DNA of 64,000 bases. Origin: Shinella yambaruensis (GTDB taxonomy: Bacteria; Pseudomonadota; Alphaproteobacteria; Rhizobiales; Rhizobiaceae). Below, one piece after another: positions 41,663 through 51,916 of the stretch; position 1 is the first letter of the stretch; every line of letters begins with the position of its first letter. Location of the stretch: positions 62,001 to 126,000 of the forward strand of contig NZ_JALJCK010000004.1 of NCBI RefSeq assembly GCF_022899355.1, in the 5' to 3' direction. Position numbers and translations under genes: made by a program. The notes beneath the pieces were generated by a model, which saw nothing but the letters and a program-made list of their open reading frames with translations, was not told the origin of the DNA and ran no database searches.

Positions 41663-43251
41663 GTCTGGTGAAAAAATTCGCGACCGTGGGCGGCGCGACG
41701 CTGGGCAGCCGCGTGCTCGGCTTCGCGCGCGAAACGCTGATGGCTGCAGCCCTCGGCACCGGGCCGATGGCCGACGCCTTCTACGCCGCCTTCCGCTTCC
41801 CCAACCTCTTCCGCCGCCTCTTCGCCGAGGGCGCCTTCAACGCCGCCTTCGTGCCGCTCTTCGCGAAAGAGATCGAGGCCGGCGGCATCGACGGGGCGAA
41901 GCGCTTTTCCGAGGAGGTCTTCGGCGTCCTCTTCACCGTGCTCCTGATGCTGACCATCGCGATGGAGCTCCTGATGCCGCTCATCGTCGCCTGGATCATC
42001 GCGCCGGGCTTCGTGGGGGATGCGGAGAAGTTCGATGTCACGGTGAAGCTCGCCGTCGTCATGTTCCCCTATCTCATGTGCATGTCGCTGACGGCGATGC
42101 TGTCGGGCATGTTGAATTCGCTGCATCACTATTTCGCCGCTGCCGTCGCGCCCGTCTTCCTCAATGTTGTGCTGATCGGCGCGCTCGGCTACGGGCTCTG
42201 GCAGGGTGCCTCGCCGCTGGAAACGGCCTGGTATCTCTCCTGGGGCGTGCTCGCCGCCGGCCTCCTGCAGATGGCCGTGCTCTATGCGGGCGTGCGCCAT
42301 GCCGGCATGAAGATCGGTTTTCGCCGGCCGCGCATGACGCCGAACGTCAAGCGCCTGCTCTGGCTCGCGCTGCCGGCGGCGGTGACGGGCGGCATCACCC
42401 AGATCAACCAGATCATCGGCCAGATGATCGCCTCCACCAAGGACGGCGCGATCGCCGCCCTGCAATATGCCGACCGCGTCTACCAGCTCCCCCTCGGCGT
42501 CGTCGGCATCGCCGTCGGCGTCGTGCTGCTGCCGGAACTCGCCCGCGCGCTGAAGGGCGGGCAGGAGCGGGAGGCGGGCAACCTGCAGAACCGCTCGATG
42601 GAATTCGTGCTCTTCCTGACCCTGCCCGCCGCCGGCGCGCTCTGGGTCATCTCCGACGAGATCGTGCGCGTGCTCTACGAGCGCGGCGCCTTCAGCCCGG
42701 AAACCACATCCATCGTCGCCGGCACGCTTGCCATCTACGGGCTCGGCCTGCCGGGCTTCGTGATGATCAAGGCGCTGAACCCGGGCTTCTTCGCCCGCGA
42801 GGATACCAAGACGCCGATGCGCATCACGCTGCTGTCGGTCGTCGTCAACTGCATCCTCGCCGTCTCGCTCTTCCCGCTGTTCCACGAGCGCGGCATCGCC
42901 ACGGCCGAAGCCGTTTCCGGCTGGCTGACGGCGCTGCTGTTGTTCGTGACGCTGGTGCGGCGTGGCCATTGGCCGCTGGAAAAGGCGCTGCTCTGGCGCG
43001 TCGCCCGCCTGCTGGCCGCGACGGTCATCATGGCCGTGGCACTCGACTACGCCTCCGGCTATTTCGCCGATCGCCTTGCATCCACCGCGCCGCCCTACGA
43101 GCAGCTCGTGGCGCTCGGCCTGCTGATCGCCCTTGCCATGCTGGTCTATTTCTCCGTCGCCTTCCTCATCGGCGGCGCCGATCTCGGCATGATCCGGCGC
43201 AATCTCAAGCGCAAGGGCAAGGCCGCGCCGAGCGAGGAAAGCGCCGAATAG
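41659..43251 (+). CDS. murJ: Lipid II flippase MurJ
   Basis: A 530-residue MVF/MviN-family membrane protein with about 14 transmembrane helices that flips the peptidoglycan precursor lipid II. The start [25 protein letters not shown] and the segment [20 protein letters not shown] are diagnostic. ATGA overlap with glnD, a coupling typical of alphaproteobacteria. Only 6 bp separate its stop from the convergent peptidase gene, with no terminator. Confidence 0.96.
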   Translation: MSLVKKFATVGGATLGSRVLGFARETLMAAALGTGPMADAFYAAFRFPNLFRRLFAEGAFNAAFVPLFAKEIEAGGIDGAKRFSEEVFGVLFTVLLMLTIAMELLMPLIVAWIIAPGFVGDAEKFDVTVKLAVVMFPYLMCMSLTAMLSGMLNSLHHYFAAAVAPVFLNVVLIGALGYGLWQGASPLETAWYLSWGVLAAGLLQMAVLYAGVRHAGMKIGFRRPRMTPNVKRLLWLALPAAVTGGITQINQIIGQMIASTKDGAIAALQYADRVYQLPLGVVGIAVGVVLLPELARALKGGQEREAGNLQNRSMEFVLFLTLPAAGALWVISDEIVRVLYERGAFSPETTSIVAGTLAIYGLGLPGFVMIKALNPGFFAREDTKTPMRITLLSVVVNCILAVSLFPLFHERGIATAEAVSGWLTALLLFVTLVRRGHWPLEKALLWRVARLLAATVIMAVALDYASGYFADRLASTAPPYEQLVALGLLIALAMLVYFSVAFLIGGADLGMIRRNLKRKGKAAPSEESAE

Positions 43252-43257
43252 GCCGCC

Positions 43258-43731
43258 TCAGCGCGCCGCGAGCCGGGCGCGCCTTGCAAGGCGCGCCAGC
43301 CCGCCGCAATGATGCCAGTTGCGCCTCGGCCCCACATCGACATGCACGATGCCGTTGCAATAGGTGCCGACGCCGCCGATGGCCGGCGCGGACCTTGCTG
43401 CGTCGACGATCCGCTTCACCGGCACGCCCTGCACGCGGATATCGGCAGCGAGGCATTTTCGATGCAGCGATCCCCTCCGGCCGGCGGAGCGGTGGCCGGA
43501 TGTGACGAGCGGCCGTCGCCCGACCTGCCGGGCGATATGGAGAAGGATTGCCCGCAGCTTGCCGGGGAAACATCGGTGCCGCACGCGCGGCGTCTGCACG
43601 GTATAGATCTTCGCCGCGCCCTTCTCGATTCTCGCGGCGTGCTTGTGCCGTCCGCTCGCCATGGCTTCGCTCGCGAAGAACGACGTCAGCGCGATCATGC
43701 AGGCAAGCACGGTCGAACAGCTCTTTCGCAT
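43258..43731 (-). CDS. Secreted YcbK-like / peptidase M15 family protein
   Basis: A 157-residue protein with a signal peptide (MRKSCSTVLACMIALTSFFA, cut near AMA-SG). The mature part has VTSGHRS, a zinc-ligand pattern with H90 and D97 (SLHRKCLAADIRV) and H130 (GIVHVDVGPR), as in D,D-carboxypeptidases of family M15A/YcbK. It is very basic, especially at the C-terminus. The likely role is trimming or binding peptidoglycan in the periplasm. GGAGG lies nine bases before the start at 43731. It sits next to murJ, which fits a cell-wall role. Confidence 0.82.
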   Translation of the reverse strand: MRKSCSTVLACMIALTSFFASEAMASGRHKHAARIEKGAAKIYTVQTPRVRHRCFPGKLRAILLHIARQVGRRPLVTSGHRSAGRRGSLHRKCLAADIRVQGVPVKRIVDAARSAPAIGGVGTYCNGIVHVDVGPRRNWHHCGGLARLARRARLAAR

Positions 43732-43844
43732 GGCACACGCCCTCCGGTCTGCGCCTTTGCGTCGAAACGCGGCCTGTCGAAATCCGACGGTCCCTGCCCC
43801 CGCCCGGAGATAAGAACCGGAAAGTGTCATTTATGAGGAGTTTC

Positions 43845-43886
43845 TGATGAGACGTGGCAACCGGGCGGCGCTGCTGCGGTCTTGAT
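43845..43886 (+). other. Possible short ORF before trpS
   Basis: An ATG preceded by GAGGAG opens about 13 codons ([10 protein letters not shown]...) in the trpS leader. It has no tryptophan codons, so it does not look like a trp attenuator. Probably fortuitous. The rest of the 233-bp gap between the peptidase gene and trpS shows no clear promoter hexamers. Confidence 0.2.
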
Positions 43887-43964
43887 CGCCGCCCCCGCGC
43901 CGTGCATAAGCGGCGCCACGACAACAACGGAACCAGGCCTTCCACCCGCCTGAAGGATATCGCC

Positions 43965-45032
43965 ATGAGCGCATTCAAGCCCCTCGTCTTCTCCGGCGTG
44001 CAGCCGACCGGCAACCTCCATCTCGGCAACTATCTCGGCGCGATCCGCAAGTTCGTCGCCCTGCAGGCCGACAACGACTGCATCTACTGCGTCGTCGACC
44101 TGCACGCGATCACCGCGCAGCTCGTGCACGAGGACATGCGCGGCCAGATCCGCTCGATCGCCGCGGCCTTCATCGCCGCCGGCATCGACCCGAAGAAGCA
44201 TATCGTCTTCAACCAGTCGGCCGTGCCGCAGCATGCCGAACTCGCCTGGATCTTCAACTGCGTGGCGCGCATCGGCTGGATGGAGCGCATGACCCAGTTC
44301 AAGGACAAGACCGGCGGCAAGAATGCCGAACAGGTCTCGCTGGGGCTGCTTGCCTATCCGAGCCTGATGGCCGCCGACATCCTCGTCTACCGCGCCACCC
44401 ATGTGCCGGTCGGCGACGACCAGAAGCAGCACCTGGAGCTGACCCGCGACATCGCGCAGAAGTTCAACATCGATTTCGGCAGCCACATCCGCAAGGCCGG
44501 CACCGGCGTCGACATCGTCGTCGGCGAGGAGCCGGTGCATGCCTATTTCCCGATGGTCGAGCCGCTGATCGGCGGCCCGGCACCGCGCGTCATGAGCCTG
44601 CGCGACGGCACCAAGAAGATGTCGAAGTCGGATGCCTCCGACCTGTCGCGCATCAACCTCACGGACGATGCCGACACGATCTCCAAGAAGATCCGCAAGG
44701 CCAAGACCGATCCGGATGCCTTGCCGGGCGAAGTCGAGGGCCTGAAGGGCCGCCCGGAGGCGGAGAACCTCGTCGGCATCTATGCCGCGCTCTCCGACAA
44801 GTCCAAGGCGGAGATCCTCGCCGAGTTCGGCGGCCAGCAGTTCTCCGTCTTCAAGCCGGCGCTCGTCGATCTCGCCGTCAACGTCCTCTCGCCCATCACC
44901 GACGAGATGCGCCGCCTGATGGACGACACGAGCCATATCGACGCCATCCTGCGCGATGGCGGCGAAAGGGCGCGGGCGCGGGCCGAAAAAACCATGAAGG
45001 AAGTTCGCGACATCATCGGTTTTGTGCAGTAA
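43965..45032 (+). CDS. trpS: Tryptophanyl-tRNA synthetase
   Basis: A 355-residue class I aminoacyl-tRNA synthetase. The HIGH-equivalent motif is in [16 protein letters not shown] near the N-terminus and the KMSKS motif is complete in [18 protein letters not shown] precedes the ATG. The body between ([14 protein letters not shown]) is typical of the bacterial enzyme. Confidence 0.98.
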   Translation: MSAFKPLVFSGVQPTGNLHLGNYLGAIRKFVALQADNDCIYCVVDLHAITAQLVHEDMRGQIRSIAAAFIAAGIDPKKHIVFNQSAVPQHAELAWIFNCVARIGWMERMTQFKDKTGGKNAEQVSLGLLAYPSLMAADILVYRATHVPVGDDQKQHLELTRDIAQKFNIDFGSHIRKAGTGVDIVVGEEPVHAYFPMVEPLIGGPAPRVMSLRDGTKKMSKSDASDLSRINLTDDADTISKKIRKAKTDPDALPGEVEGLKGRPEAENLVGIYAALSDKSKAEILAEFGGQQFSVFKPALVDLAVNVLSPITDEMRRLMDDTSHIDAILRDGGERARARAEKTMKEVRDIIGFVQ

Positions 45033-45055
45033 GGTCGCCTCGAAACGTCCCGGCG

Positions 45056-45104
45056 CAAATCCCGGCAGAAGTGTGCAGCGGTTTGCGTGCGGAATTGCGC
45101 AGCA
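45056..45104. repeat. Degenerate copy of the 673/737 intergenic repeat
   Basis: GCAAATCCCGGCAGAAGTGT, then GCAGCGGTTTGCGTGCGGAATTGCG, aligns with the units near 673 and 737 and keeps the closing GGAATTGCG that pairs with CAATTCC in other copies. Confidence 0.6.
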
Positions 45105-45124
45105 CCTGGAGATGATGAGGCCGT

Positions 45125-45616
45125 ATGGTTTCTCGACGACTTTCCCGCCTTGAAGGCCACCGCCGGAAATTCCTGGCGGTCATCGACGACACGCCGGAAT
45201 GCCAGCGCGCCGTCCACTATGCGGGAATGCGGGCGAAGAATTCCAATGGCGGCGTCGTCCTGCTCTATGTGATCGCCAACGGCGATTTCCAGCAATGGCT
45301 GGGCGTCGAGGAGATCATGCGGGCCGAAGCGCGCGAGGAAGCGGAGGCCGTGCTGGCGAAGGCGGCGCAGGCCTTGCGCGAATCGGTCGGCATCGAGCCG
45401 GAAACGGTGATCCGCGAGGGCGTCGCCAGCGAAGAGATCAACGGGCTGATCGAGGAGGACCGGGACGTCGCGATCCTCGTGCTGGCGGCCGGTTCCGCCA
45501 AGGAGGGGCCGGGGCCGCTCGTCTCCTCGCTTGCCAGCCGTGGCCAAGCCTTTCCGATCCCGGTGACGGTCATTCCGGATTCGCTGTCCGACGAGGAACT
45601 GGACGCGCTGAGCTGA
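45125..45616 (+). CDS. Universal stress protein (UspA family)
   Basis: A 163-residue single Usp domain. It opens with FLAVIDDTPECQRAVHYAG (beta1 and the nucleotide-binding aspartates), continues VVLLYVIANGDFQQWLGVEE and ends near PIPVTVIPDSL. The ATP-binding G-x2-G-x9-G-S/T motif is only partly kept (LAAGSAKEGPGPLVSS), so ATP binding is uncertain. Role in stress survival is inferred from the family. Confidence 0.88.
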   Translation: MVSRRLSRLEGHRRKFLAVIDDTPECQRAVHYAGMRAKNSNGGVVLLYVIANGDFQQWLGVEEIMRAEAREEAEAVLAKAAQALRESVGIEPETVIREGVASEEINGLIEEDRDVAILVLAAGSAKEGPGPLVSSLASRGQAFPIPVTVIPDSLSDEELDALS

Positions 45617-45655
45617 TCTCCAGTCTTGAAGAAAGGCGCGGAAACGCCTATCTTC

Positions 45656-45672
45656 TTTTGAATTATTCTAAA
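45656..45672. promoter_or_regulatory. Putative Irr box (ICE) before nfuA
   Basis: TTTTGAA-TTA-TTCTAAA is one base from the palindrome TTTAGAA-N3-TTCTAAA that I recall as the Irr (iron response regulator) box of Rhizobiales. It lies 44 bp before the start of an iron-sulfur scaffold gene, a plausible target. Confidence 0.55.
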
Positions 45673-45715
45673 TATTCTGGCCGATCGGCGAGCGCCCGGC
45701 CGCACGGAGAGAAAG

Positions 45716-46285
45716 ATGTTCATCCAGACCGAAGCGACGCCGAACCCGGCGACCCTGAAATTCCTGCCGGGCAAGGTGGTTCTGGAGACCGGTACGGCAG
45801 AGTTCCGCGACGAGACGGAAGCGCGCGCGGCCTCGCCCCTGGCGGCCCGCCTCTTCGCAGTCCCCGGCGTCACGGGCGTGTTCCTCGGCTATGATTTCAT
45901 CACCGTCACCAAGGACGGCGCCGACTGGCAGCACATGAAGCCGGCGATCCTCGGCAACATCATGGAACACTTCATGTCCGGCCAGCCGGTCATGGCGAGC
46001 GGCGCGCTCGGCGGCAACGAGACCGATGAGGGCGAATTCTTCGACGAGGGCGACGAGACGATCGTCGCCACCATCAAGGAACTGCTCGACAGCCGCGTGC
46101 GTCCGGCCGTGGCCCAGGACGGCGGCGACATCACCTTCAAGGGGTTCCGCGACGGCGTCGTCTATCTCAACATGAAGGGTGCCTGCTCGGGTTGCCCGTC
46201 CTCAACGGCGACGCTGAAGCACGGCGTGCAGAACCTCCTTCGCCATTTCGTACCGGAAGTGCAGGAAGTTGAAGCCGTCATGTAA
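45716..46285 (+). CDS. nfuA: NifU-like iron-sulfur cluster scaffold/carrier NfuA
   Basis: A 189-residue protein with an N-terminal Nfu domain (MFIQTEATPNPATLKFLPG) and a C-terminal NifU-like domain holding the cluster-binding pair C157 and C160 in KGACSGCPSSTATLKHG. It carries [4Fe-4S] clusters to target enzymes such as those of the radical SAM class (MiaB and HemW are encoded in this window). GGAGAGAAAG precedes the start. Confidence 0.94.
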   Translation: MFIQTEATPNPATLKFLPGKVVLETGTAEFRDETEARAASPLAARLFAVPGVTGVFLGYDFITVTKDGADWQHMKPAILGNIMEHFMSGQPVMASGALGGNETDEGEFFDEGDETIVATIKELLDSRVRPAVAQDGGDITFKGFRDGVVYLNMKGACSGCPSSTATLKHGVQNLLRHFVPEVQEVEAVM

Positions 46286-46315
46286 GGCCTGCCCCGCAAT
46301 GCCCCGGTGCCCGGC

Positions 46316-46963
46316 ATGATCGTGCTTGCGATCGATACGGCCGGCACGGGTTGCCATGCGGCGCTCTATGACCCCGACGAGGACAGGATTCTCGGCGCCG
46401 CCGGCGCCGATATCGGCCGTGGCCATGCCGAGCGGCTGATGGAATTCGTCGATGCGGCGTTCGATGCCGCCGGCCTCACGCTCAAGGATATCGATCGGAT
46501 CGCCGTCACCATCGGCCCCGGCTCCTTCACCGGCATCCGCGTCGGCGTCGCGGCGGCGCGCGGCCTTGCGCTGGCGCTCGGCATTCCTGCCGTCGGCGTC
46601 TCCACCCTGTCGGCGCTCGCCGCCGACCATCGGACCGCCGTGCCGCTGCTGGTCGCGATGGACGCCAAGCGGGACGAGGTCTACTGGCAGCGCTTCGCCG
46701 CCGATGGCAGCGCGCTGTCGCCGCCCGCGATCGCTGCCCTGGACGCAGCGCGAACGCTCGCGGCGGGGCATGACGGGGCGATCGCCGGCTCGGCGGCCGC
46801 GCTCCTGCTCGATGGCGCGCCGCAGGGCGGCGACGGCGTTTCCATCGCCACCGTCGCGCGCCTCGGTGCCCGCCTCGACCCGGCGGACCATCCGCCGAAG
46901 CCGCTCTATCTGCGCGGTCCCGATGCCAAGCCGCAGGCGGGTTTCGCGATCAAGAGGGCATGA
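46316..46963 (+). CDS. tsaB: tRNA threonylcarbamoyladenosine biosynthesis protein TsaB
   Basis: A 215-residue ASKHA-fold protein, partner of TsaD in t6A37 modification of ANN-decoding tRNAs. The start MIVLAIDTAGTGCHAALYD and ITIGPGSFTGIRVGVAAARG (seen as VTIGPGSFTGIRVG) are diagnostic. No clear ribosome-binding site is visible before the ATG at 46316; a GTG at 46307 would add three residues. It lies just before rimI, the common order. Confidence 0.94.
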   Translation: MIVLAIDTAGTGCHAALYDPDEDRILGAAGADIGRGHAERLMEFVDAAFDAAGLTLKDIDRIAVTIGPGSFTGIRVGVAAARGLALALGIPAVGVSTLSALAADHRTAVPLLVAMDAKRDEVYWQRFAADGSALSPPAIAALDAARTLAAGHDGAIAGSAAALLLDGAPQGGDGVSIATVARLGARLDPADHPPKPLYLRGPDAKPQAGFAIKRA

Positions 46964-46967
46964 TCGC

Positions 46968-47462
46968 ATGTCCCTGACCGACTATTTCACCCGCAAGCCT
47001 GCCTTCGACATCTTCCCGCTGGAAACCGCTGATGCCGGCATTGCGGCGGCCCTGCATCGCGCACGTTTCCCCCAGCCGTGGAACGACGGCGAGTTCCATT
47101 CGCTGCTGCTGCAGGAGCCGGTCTACGGCTTCCTGGCGCTGCGGGAGGGCGCGCACGGCCGCATGGCCGGCGGCTTCGTGCTGGCCCGGGCCACGGCCGG
47201 GGAGGCGGAGATCCTGACGATCGGCGTCGACGAGCGGTTTTCCCGCGCGGGCCTCGGTTGGCGGCTGATGCAGGCGGCACTGCGCGAGGCCAAGATGCGC
47301 GGCGCCGAAGACATTTTCCTGGAGGTCGACGAGGGCAATGTCGCTGCTCGCGGGCTCTATGCCAAGCTCGGCTTTGTGAAGGTCGGCGAGCGCAAGGCCT
47401 ATTATGTCGCCGCCGACGGCCACAGGTCCACGGCGCTTGTCTTGCGGCGCGATCTTCGTTAG
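46968..47462 (+). CDS. rimI: GNAT acetyltransferase RimI-like
   Basis: A 164-residue GNAT enzyme, named for the ribosomal protein S18 N-acetyltransferase. The acetyl-CoA loop is ILTIGVDERFSRAGLGWRLM, followed by DIFLEVDEGNVAARGLYAKLGF and GERKAYY. GAGGG lies at the end of tsaB, 4 bp before the ATG region, so the two are translated together. Substrate specificity is inferred from the tsaB-rimI context. Confidence 0.9.
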   Translation: MSLTDYFTRKPAFDIFPLETADAGIAAALHRARFPQPWNDGEFHSLLLQEPVYGFLALREGAHGRMAGGFVLARATAGEAEILTIGVDERFSRAGLGWRLMQAALREAKMRGAEDIFLEVDEGNVAARGLYAKLGFVKVGERKAYYVAADGHRSTALVLRRDLR

Positions 47463-47501
47463 TCCCCTATCGGGAGGCTGAACGGAAGAGGGCTGGATCG
47501 C

Positions 47502-47927
47502 ATGTCGGATGTCGAGAAATCGCTGGAAGAGCTTTGTGTCGAGCGCGGCATGCGCATGACCGAGCAGCGCCGCGTGATCGCGCGCGTGCTGGAGGCCTCG
47601 GCCGATCACCCGGACGTGGAGGAGCTCTATCGCCGCTCGTCGGCCGTCGATTCGCGCATTTCCATCTCCACCGTCTACCGCACGGTCAAGCTCTTCGAGG
47701 ATGCCGGCATCATCGAGCGCCACGATTTCCGCGACGGCCGCTCGCGCTACGAGACCGTGCCGGACGAGCACCACGACCACCTGATCGACCTGAAGAGCGG
47801 CGAGGTCATCGAGTTCCACTCGCCGGAGATCGAGGCCCTGCAGGAGCGCATCGCGCGCGAGCACGGCTTCAAGCTGGTCGACCACCGCCTCGAACTCTAC
47901 GGCATTCCGCTCAAGGAGGGCGAGTGA
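47502..47927 (+). CDS. fur: Fur-family metalloregulator (rhizobial Fur/Mur type)
   Basis: A 141-residue Fur-fold repressor. The winged helix contains MRMTEQRRVIARVLEASADH and SISTVYRTVKLFEDAGII; metal-site residues are in RHDFRDGRSRYET and PDEHHDHLIDL. The C-terminal CxxC zinc pairs of E. coli Fur are absent and there is no heme motif, so it is not Irr. In rhizobia this type mostly responds to manganese and is called Mur; which metal is used here cannot be told from sequence. Confidence 0.88.
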   Translation: MSDVEKSLEELCVERGMRMTEQRRVIARVLEASADHPDVEELYRRSSAVDSRISISTVYRTVKLFEDAGIIERHDFRDGRSRYETVPDEHHDHLIDLKSGEVIEFHSPEIEALQERIAREHGFKLVDHRLELYGIPLKEGE

Positions 47928-47976
47928 GGCGGCCCATGACCGTTCGCTTCAGGGTGCTGCATCCGGTACCGCGGCA

Positions 47977-48006
47977 CCCCCCTCTGCCCTGCCGGGCAGA
48001 GGGGGG
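47977..48006. repeat. Perfect 13-bp palindrome with 4-nt loop
   Basis: CCCCCCTCTGCCC and GGGCAGAGGGGGG are exact reverse complements around TGCC. It lies in the 127-bp gap between fur and the acyltransferase gene. It has no T run, so it is more likely a dispersed rhizobial palindrome than a terminator. Confidence 0.75.
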
Positions 48007-48054
48007 AAGCCACCTTTCATCAAGGCCGGTTTTCTCCCAGCGACCGGTGCCCCT

Positions 48055-48843
48055 TTGATCGTCTGGCTGCGTCTCGCCGTGGCTTTCCTCGTGCTCAGCA
48101 CGGTGACGGCCATCCTGCTGCCCATCCAGCTCGTCGGCCTGCGCTTCAATCTGAAAGTCCGCCGCCGTCTGCCGCGCCTCTGGCACCGTGTCGCCTGCTG
48201 GGTGCTCGGCCTCCGGGTGCGGGTGCATGGCACGCTGGAGGCGAAACGGCCGTTGCTGCTTGCCTCCAACCATGTCTCCTGGAAGGACATCCTGGTGCTC
48301 GGCTCGGTGGCCGATGTGGTCTACATCGCCAAATCCGAGGTGCGCGGCTGGCCGGTCTTCGGCATCCTCGCCCGCCTCCAGGCGACGATCTTCGTGGAAC
48401 GCGACCAGCGCCGGAAGACCGGCGACCAGGTCGACGAGATCGCGCGGCGGCTGACGGCCGGCGAGATCGTCGTGCTCTTCCCAGAGGGCACGACCTCGGA
48501 CGGCAACCGCCTGCTGGAGATCAAGACCTCGCTCTTCGGCGCGGCCGCCTCCGCGGTGCCGCACGCGCCGGGCGGTGTCGTGCATATCCAGCCGGTCTCG
48601 ATCGCCTATACCGGCGTGCACGGCATGGCCATGGGGCGCTTCCATCGACCGCTCGCCGCCTGGCCGGGCGATATCGAGCTCCTGCCGCATCTCCTCGGCG
48701 TCGCGCGCGAGGGGGCGGTGGATGTCGATGTCGATTTCGGCGAGCGGGTGGACTATTCCCGCAGCAGCAACCGCAAGCAGGTCAGCCGCACGGTCGAGGC
48801 ACGCATTCGCGCCATGCTGGGCGCGCGCCTGCGCGGCCGATAG
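48055..48843 (+). CDS. olsA: 1-acyl-glycerol-3-phosphate / lyso-ornithine lipid acyltransferase (PlsC family, OlsA candidate)
   Basis: A 262-residue membrane acyltransferase with one N-terminal transmembrane segment, an NHVSWKDIL block (H-x4-D catalytic motif), FVERDQRR and the FPEGTTSDG block. The PlsC fold would acylate lysophosphatidate or lyso-ornithine lipid. Position between fur and miaB, as I recall for S. meliloti olsA, and olsB 15 kb away favour OlsA. The start is a TTG at 48055 with no strong ribosome-binding site; no ATG or GTG start was found close upstream in frame. Confidence 0.75.
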   Translation: MIVWLRLAVAFLVLSTVTAILLPIQLVGLRFNLKVRRRLPRLWHRVACWVLGLRVRVHGTLEAKRPLLLASNHVSWKDILVLGSVADVVYIAKSEVRGWPVFGILARLQATIFVERDQRRKTGDQVDEIARRLTAGEIVVLFPEGTTSDGNRLLEIKTSLFGAAASAVPHAPGGVVHIQPVSIAYTGVHGMAMGRFHRPLAAWPGDIELLPHLLGVAREGAVDVDVDFGERVDYSRSSNRKQVSRTVEARIRAMLGARLRGR

Positions 48844-48887
48844 TCCGGGGGACGTGACAGGACTTCATTTTCCGGGGCTTTTCCACT

Positions 48888-50300
<1,413 letters not shown>

Positions 50301-50327
50301 CGGGCGGATCGCAAGGAGCCTGACCGC

Positions 50328-51380
50328 TTGAACGGACACGAATTGACGACGTCATCGCCGCGCCAGTCGAAAAAAGAGACCGACGCCAATCACTTCGTGC
50401 TGACCTTCGAGAACAATCGATACGCAAGCGAGCTGTTCGGCCAGTTCGACCAGAACCTGAAGCTGCTGGAGCAGCGCCTCGGCATCGATGCGCGCGCGCG
50501 GGGCAATTCCATCTCCATTTCCGGCGACGTGGTGGCGACCAACCAGGCCCGCCACGCCCTCGATTACCTTTACGACCGGCTTCAGAAGGGAGGCTCGATC
50601 GAGCTTTCCGACGTGGAGGGCGCGATCCGCATGGCGATCGCCGCGGACGACCAGCTTTCCCTGCCGACGATGGAGCGCAAGGCCAAGCTCACCATGTCGC
50701 AGATCTCCACCCGCAAGAAGACCATCGTTGCCCGCACCCCGATGCAGGATACCTATATCCGCGCGCTGGAGCGGTCCGAGCTCGTCTTCGGCGTCGGCCC
50801 GGCCGGCACGGGCAAGACCTATCTCGCCGTCGCCCATGCCGCCCAGCTCCTGGAGCGCGGCGCGGTCGACCGCATCATCCTGTCGCGTCCGGCCGTCGAG
50901 GCCGGCGAGCGTCTCGGCTTCCTGCCCGGCGACATGAAGGAGAAGGTCGATCCGTATCTGCGTCCGCTCTACGACGCGCTCTACGACATGATGCCGGGCG
51001 ACAAGGTCGAACGCGCCATCACCGCCGGCGTCATCGAGATCGCGCCGCTCGCCTTCATGCGCGGCCGCACGCTCGCCAACGCCGCGGTCATCCTCGACGA
51101 GGCGCAGAACACGACCTCCATGCAGATGAAGATGTTCCTGACGCGTCTGGGTGAGAACGGCCGTATGATCGTCACGGGCGATCCGAGCCAGGTCGACCTG
51201 CCGCGTGGCGTCAAGTCGGGCCTTGTCGAAGCGCTGCAGATCCTCAAGGGCGTCGAGGGCGTTTCCGTCGTCCGCTTCAAGGACGCCGATGTCGTGCGCC
51301 ACCCGATGGTCGCCCGCATCGTCCGGGCCTATGAAGCCCAGACAGCGGTGCAGGACGAAAGCGAGCAGATGGACCGCTGA
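50328..51380 (+). CDS. phoH: PhoH-like ATPase (YbeZ)
   Basis: A 350-residue PhoH-family P-loop ATPase. Walker A GVGPAGTGKTYLAVAHA lies near residue 156 and Walker B VILDEAQNTTSMQMK near 262; an N-terminal KH-like RNA-binding part covers about 20-100. It partners YbeY in ribosome quality control and rRNA processing. TTG start with AAGGAG upstream. Confidence 0.93.
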   Translation: MNGHELTTSSPRQSKKETDANHFVLTFENNRYASELFGQFDQNLKLLEQRLGIDARARGNSISISGDVVATNQARHALDYLYDRLQKGGSIELSDVEGAIRMAIAADDQLSLPTMERKAKLTMSQISTRKKTIVARTPMQDTYIRALERSELVFGVGPAGTGKTYLAVAHAAQLLERGAVDRIILSRPAVEAGERLGFLPGDMKEKVDPYLRPLYDALYDMMPGDKVERAITAGVIEIAPLAFMRGRTLANAAVILDEAQNTTSMQMKMFLTRLGENGRMIVTGDPSQVDLPRGVKSGLVEALQILKGVEGVSVVRFKDADVVRHPMVARIVRAYEAQTAVQDESEQMDR

Positions 51381-51397
51381 GGCGGCTCAAAATTCTG

Positions 51398-51907
51398 ATG
51401 AGCGAACTCGATATCCAGATTTCCGTCGAAGACGGCGCATGGCCCTCGGAAGAGCGCCTGCGCGAGATCAGCGAACGTGCGCTCGGCGCGGCCGCAGGTT
51501 TCCTCCGGCGGGAGGAAAGGCAGCCCTTCCCGAAGACGGGCGCCCCGGAGGTCTCCCTCGTCTTCACCAGCGACGGGGAGATCCGCGGCATCAACGCGCA
51601 ATGGCGCAGCCAGGACAAGCCGACCAATGTCCTGTCCTTCCCGGCCTTTCCGCTGACGCCCGGAAAAATGCCGGGGCCGATGCTCGGCGATATCATTTTT
51701 GCCGAGGAAACGCTGGCCCGCGAGGCGGCGGATCTCGGCAAGTCTTTCGACGATCATCTCACGCACCTGCTGGTGCATGGATTTCTGCATCTCTTCGGCT
51801 ATGATCACATGGACGACGAGGAAGCGGAAAAAATGGAGGGGCTGGAGACTCGCATTCTTGCCGAGCTTGGCCTATCTGACCCGTACGGGGATGACCCCGA
51901 TGAATAG
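51398..51907 (+). CDS. ybeY: Endoribonuclease YbeY
   Basis: A 169-residue zinc-dependent RNase needed for 16S rRNA 3'-end maturation. The metal motif HGFLHLFGYDH lies near residue 127-137, and NVLSFPAFP precedes it. It lies 17 bp after phoH and 9 bp before corC, so the three are co-translated. Confidence 0.96.
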   Translation: MSELDIQISVEDGAWPSEERLREISERALGAAAGFLRREERQPFPKTGAPEVSLVFTSDGEIRGINAQWRSQDKPTNVLSFPAFPLTPGKMPGPMLGDIIFAEETLAREAADLGKSFDDHLTHLLVHGFLHLFGYDHMDDEEAEKMEGLETRILAELGLSDPYGDDPDE

Positions 51908-51916
51908 TTTGGACCA

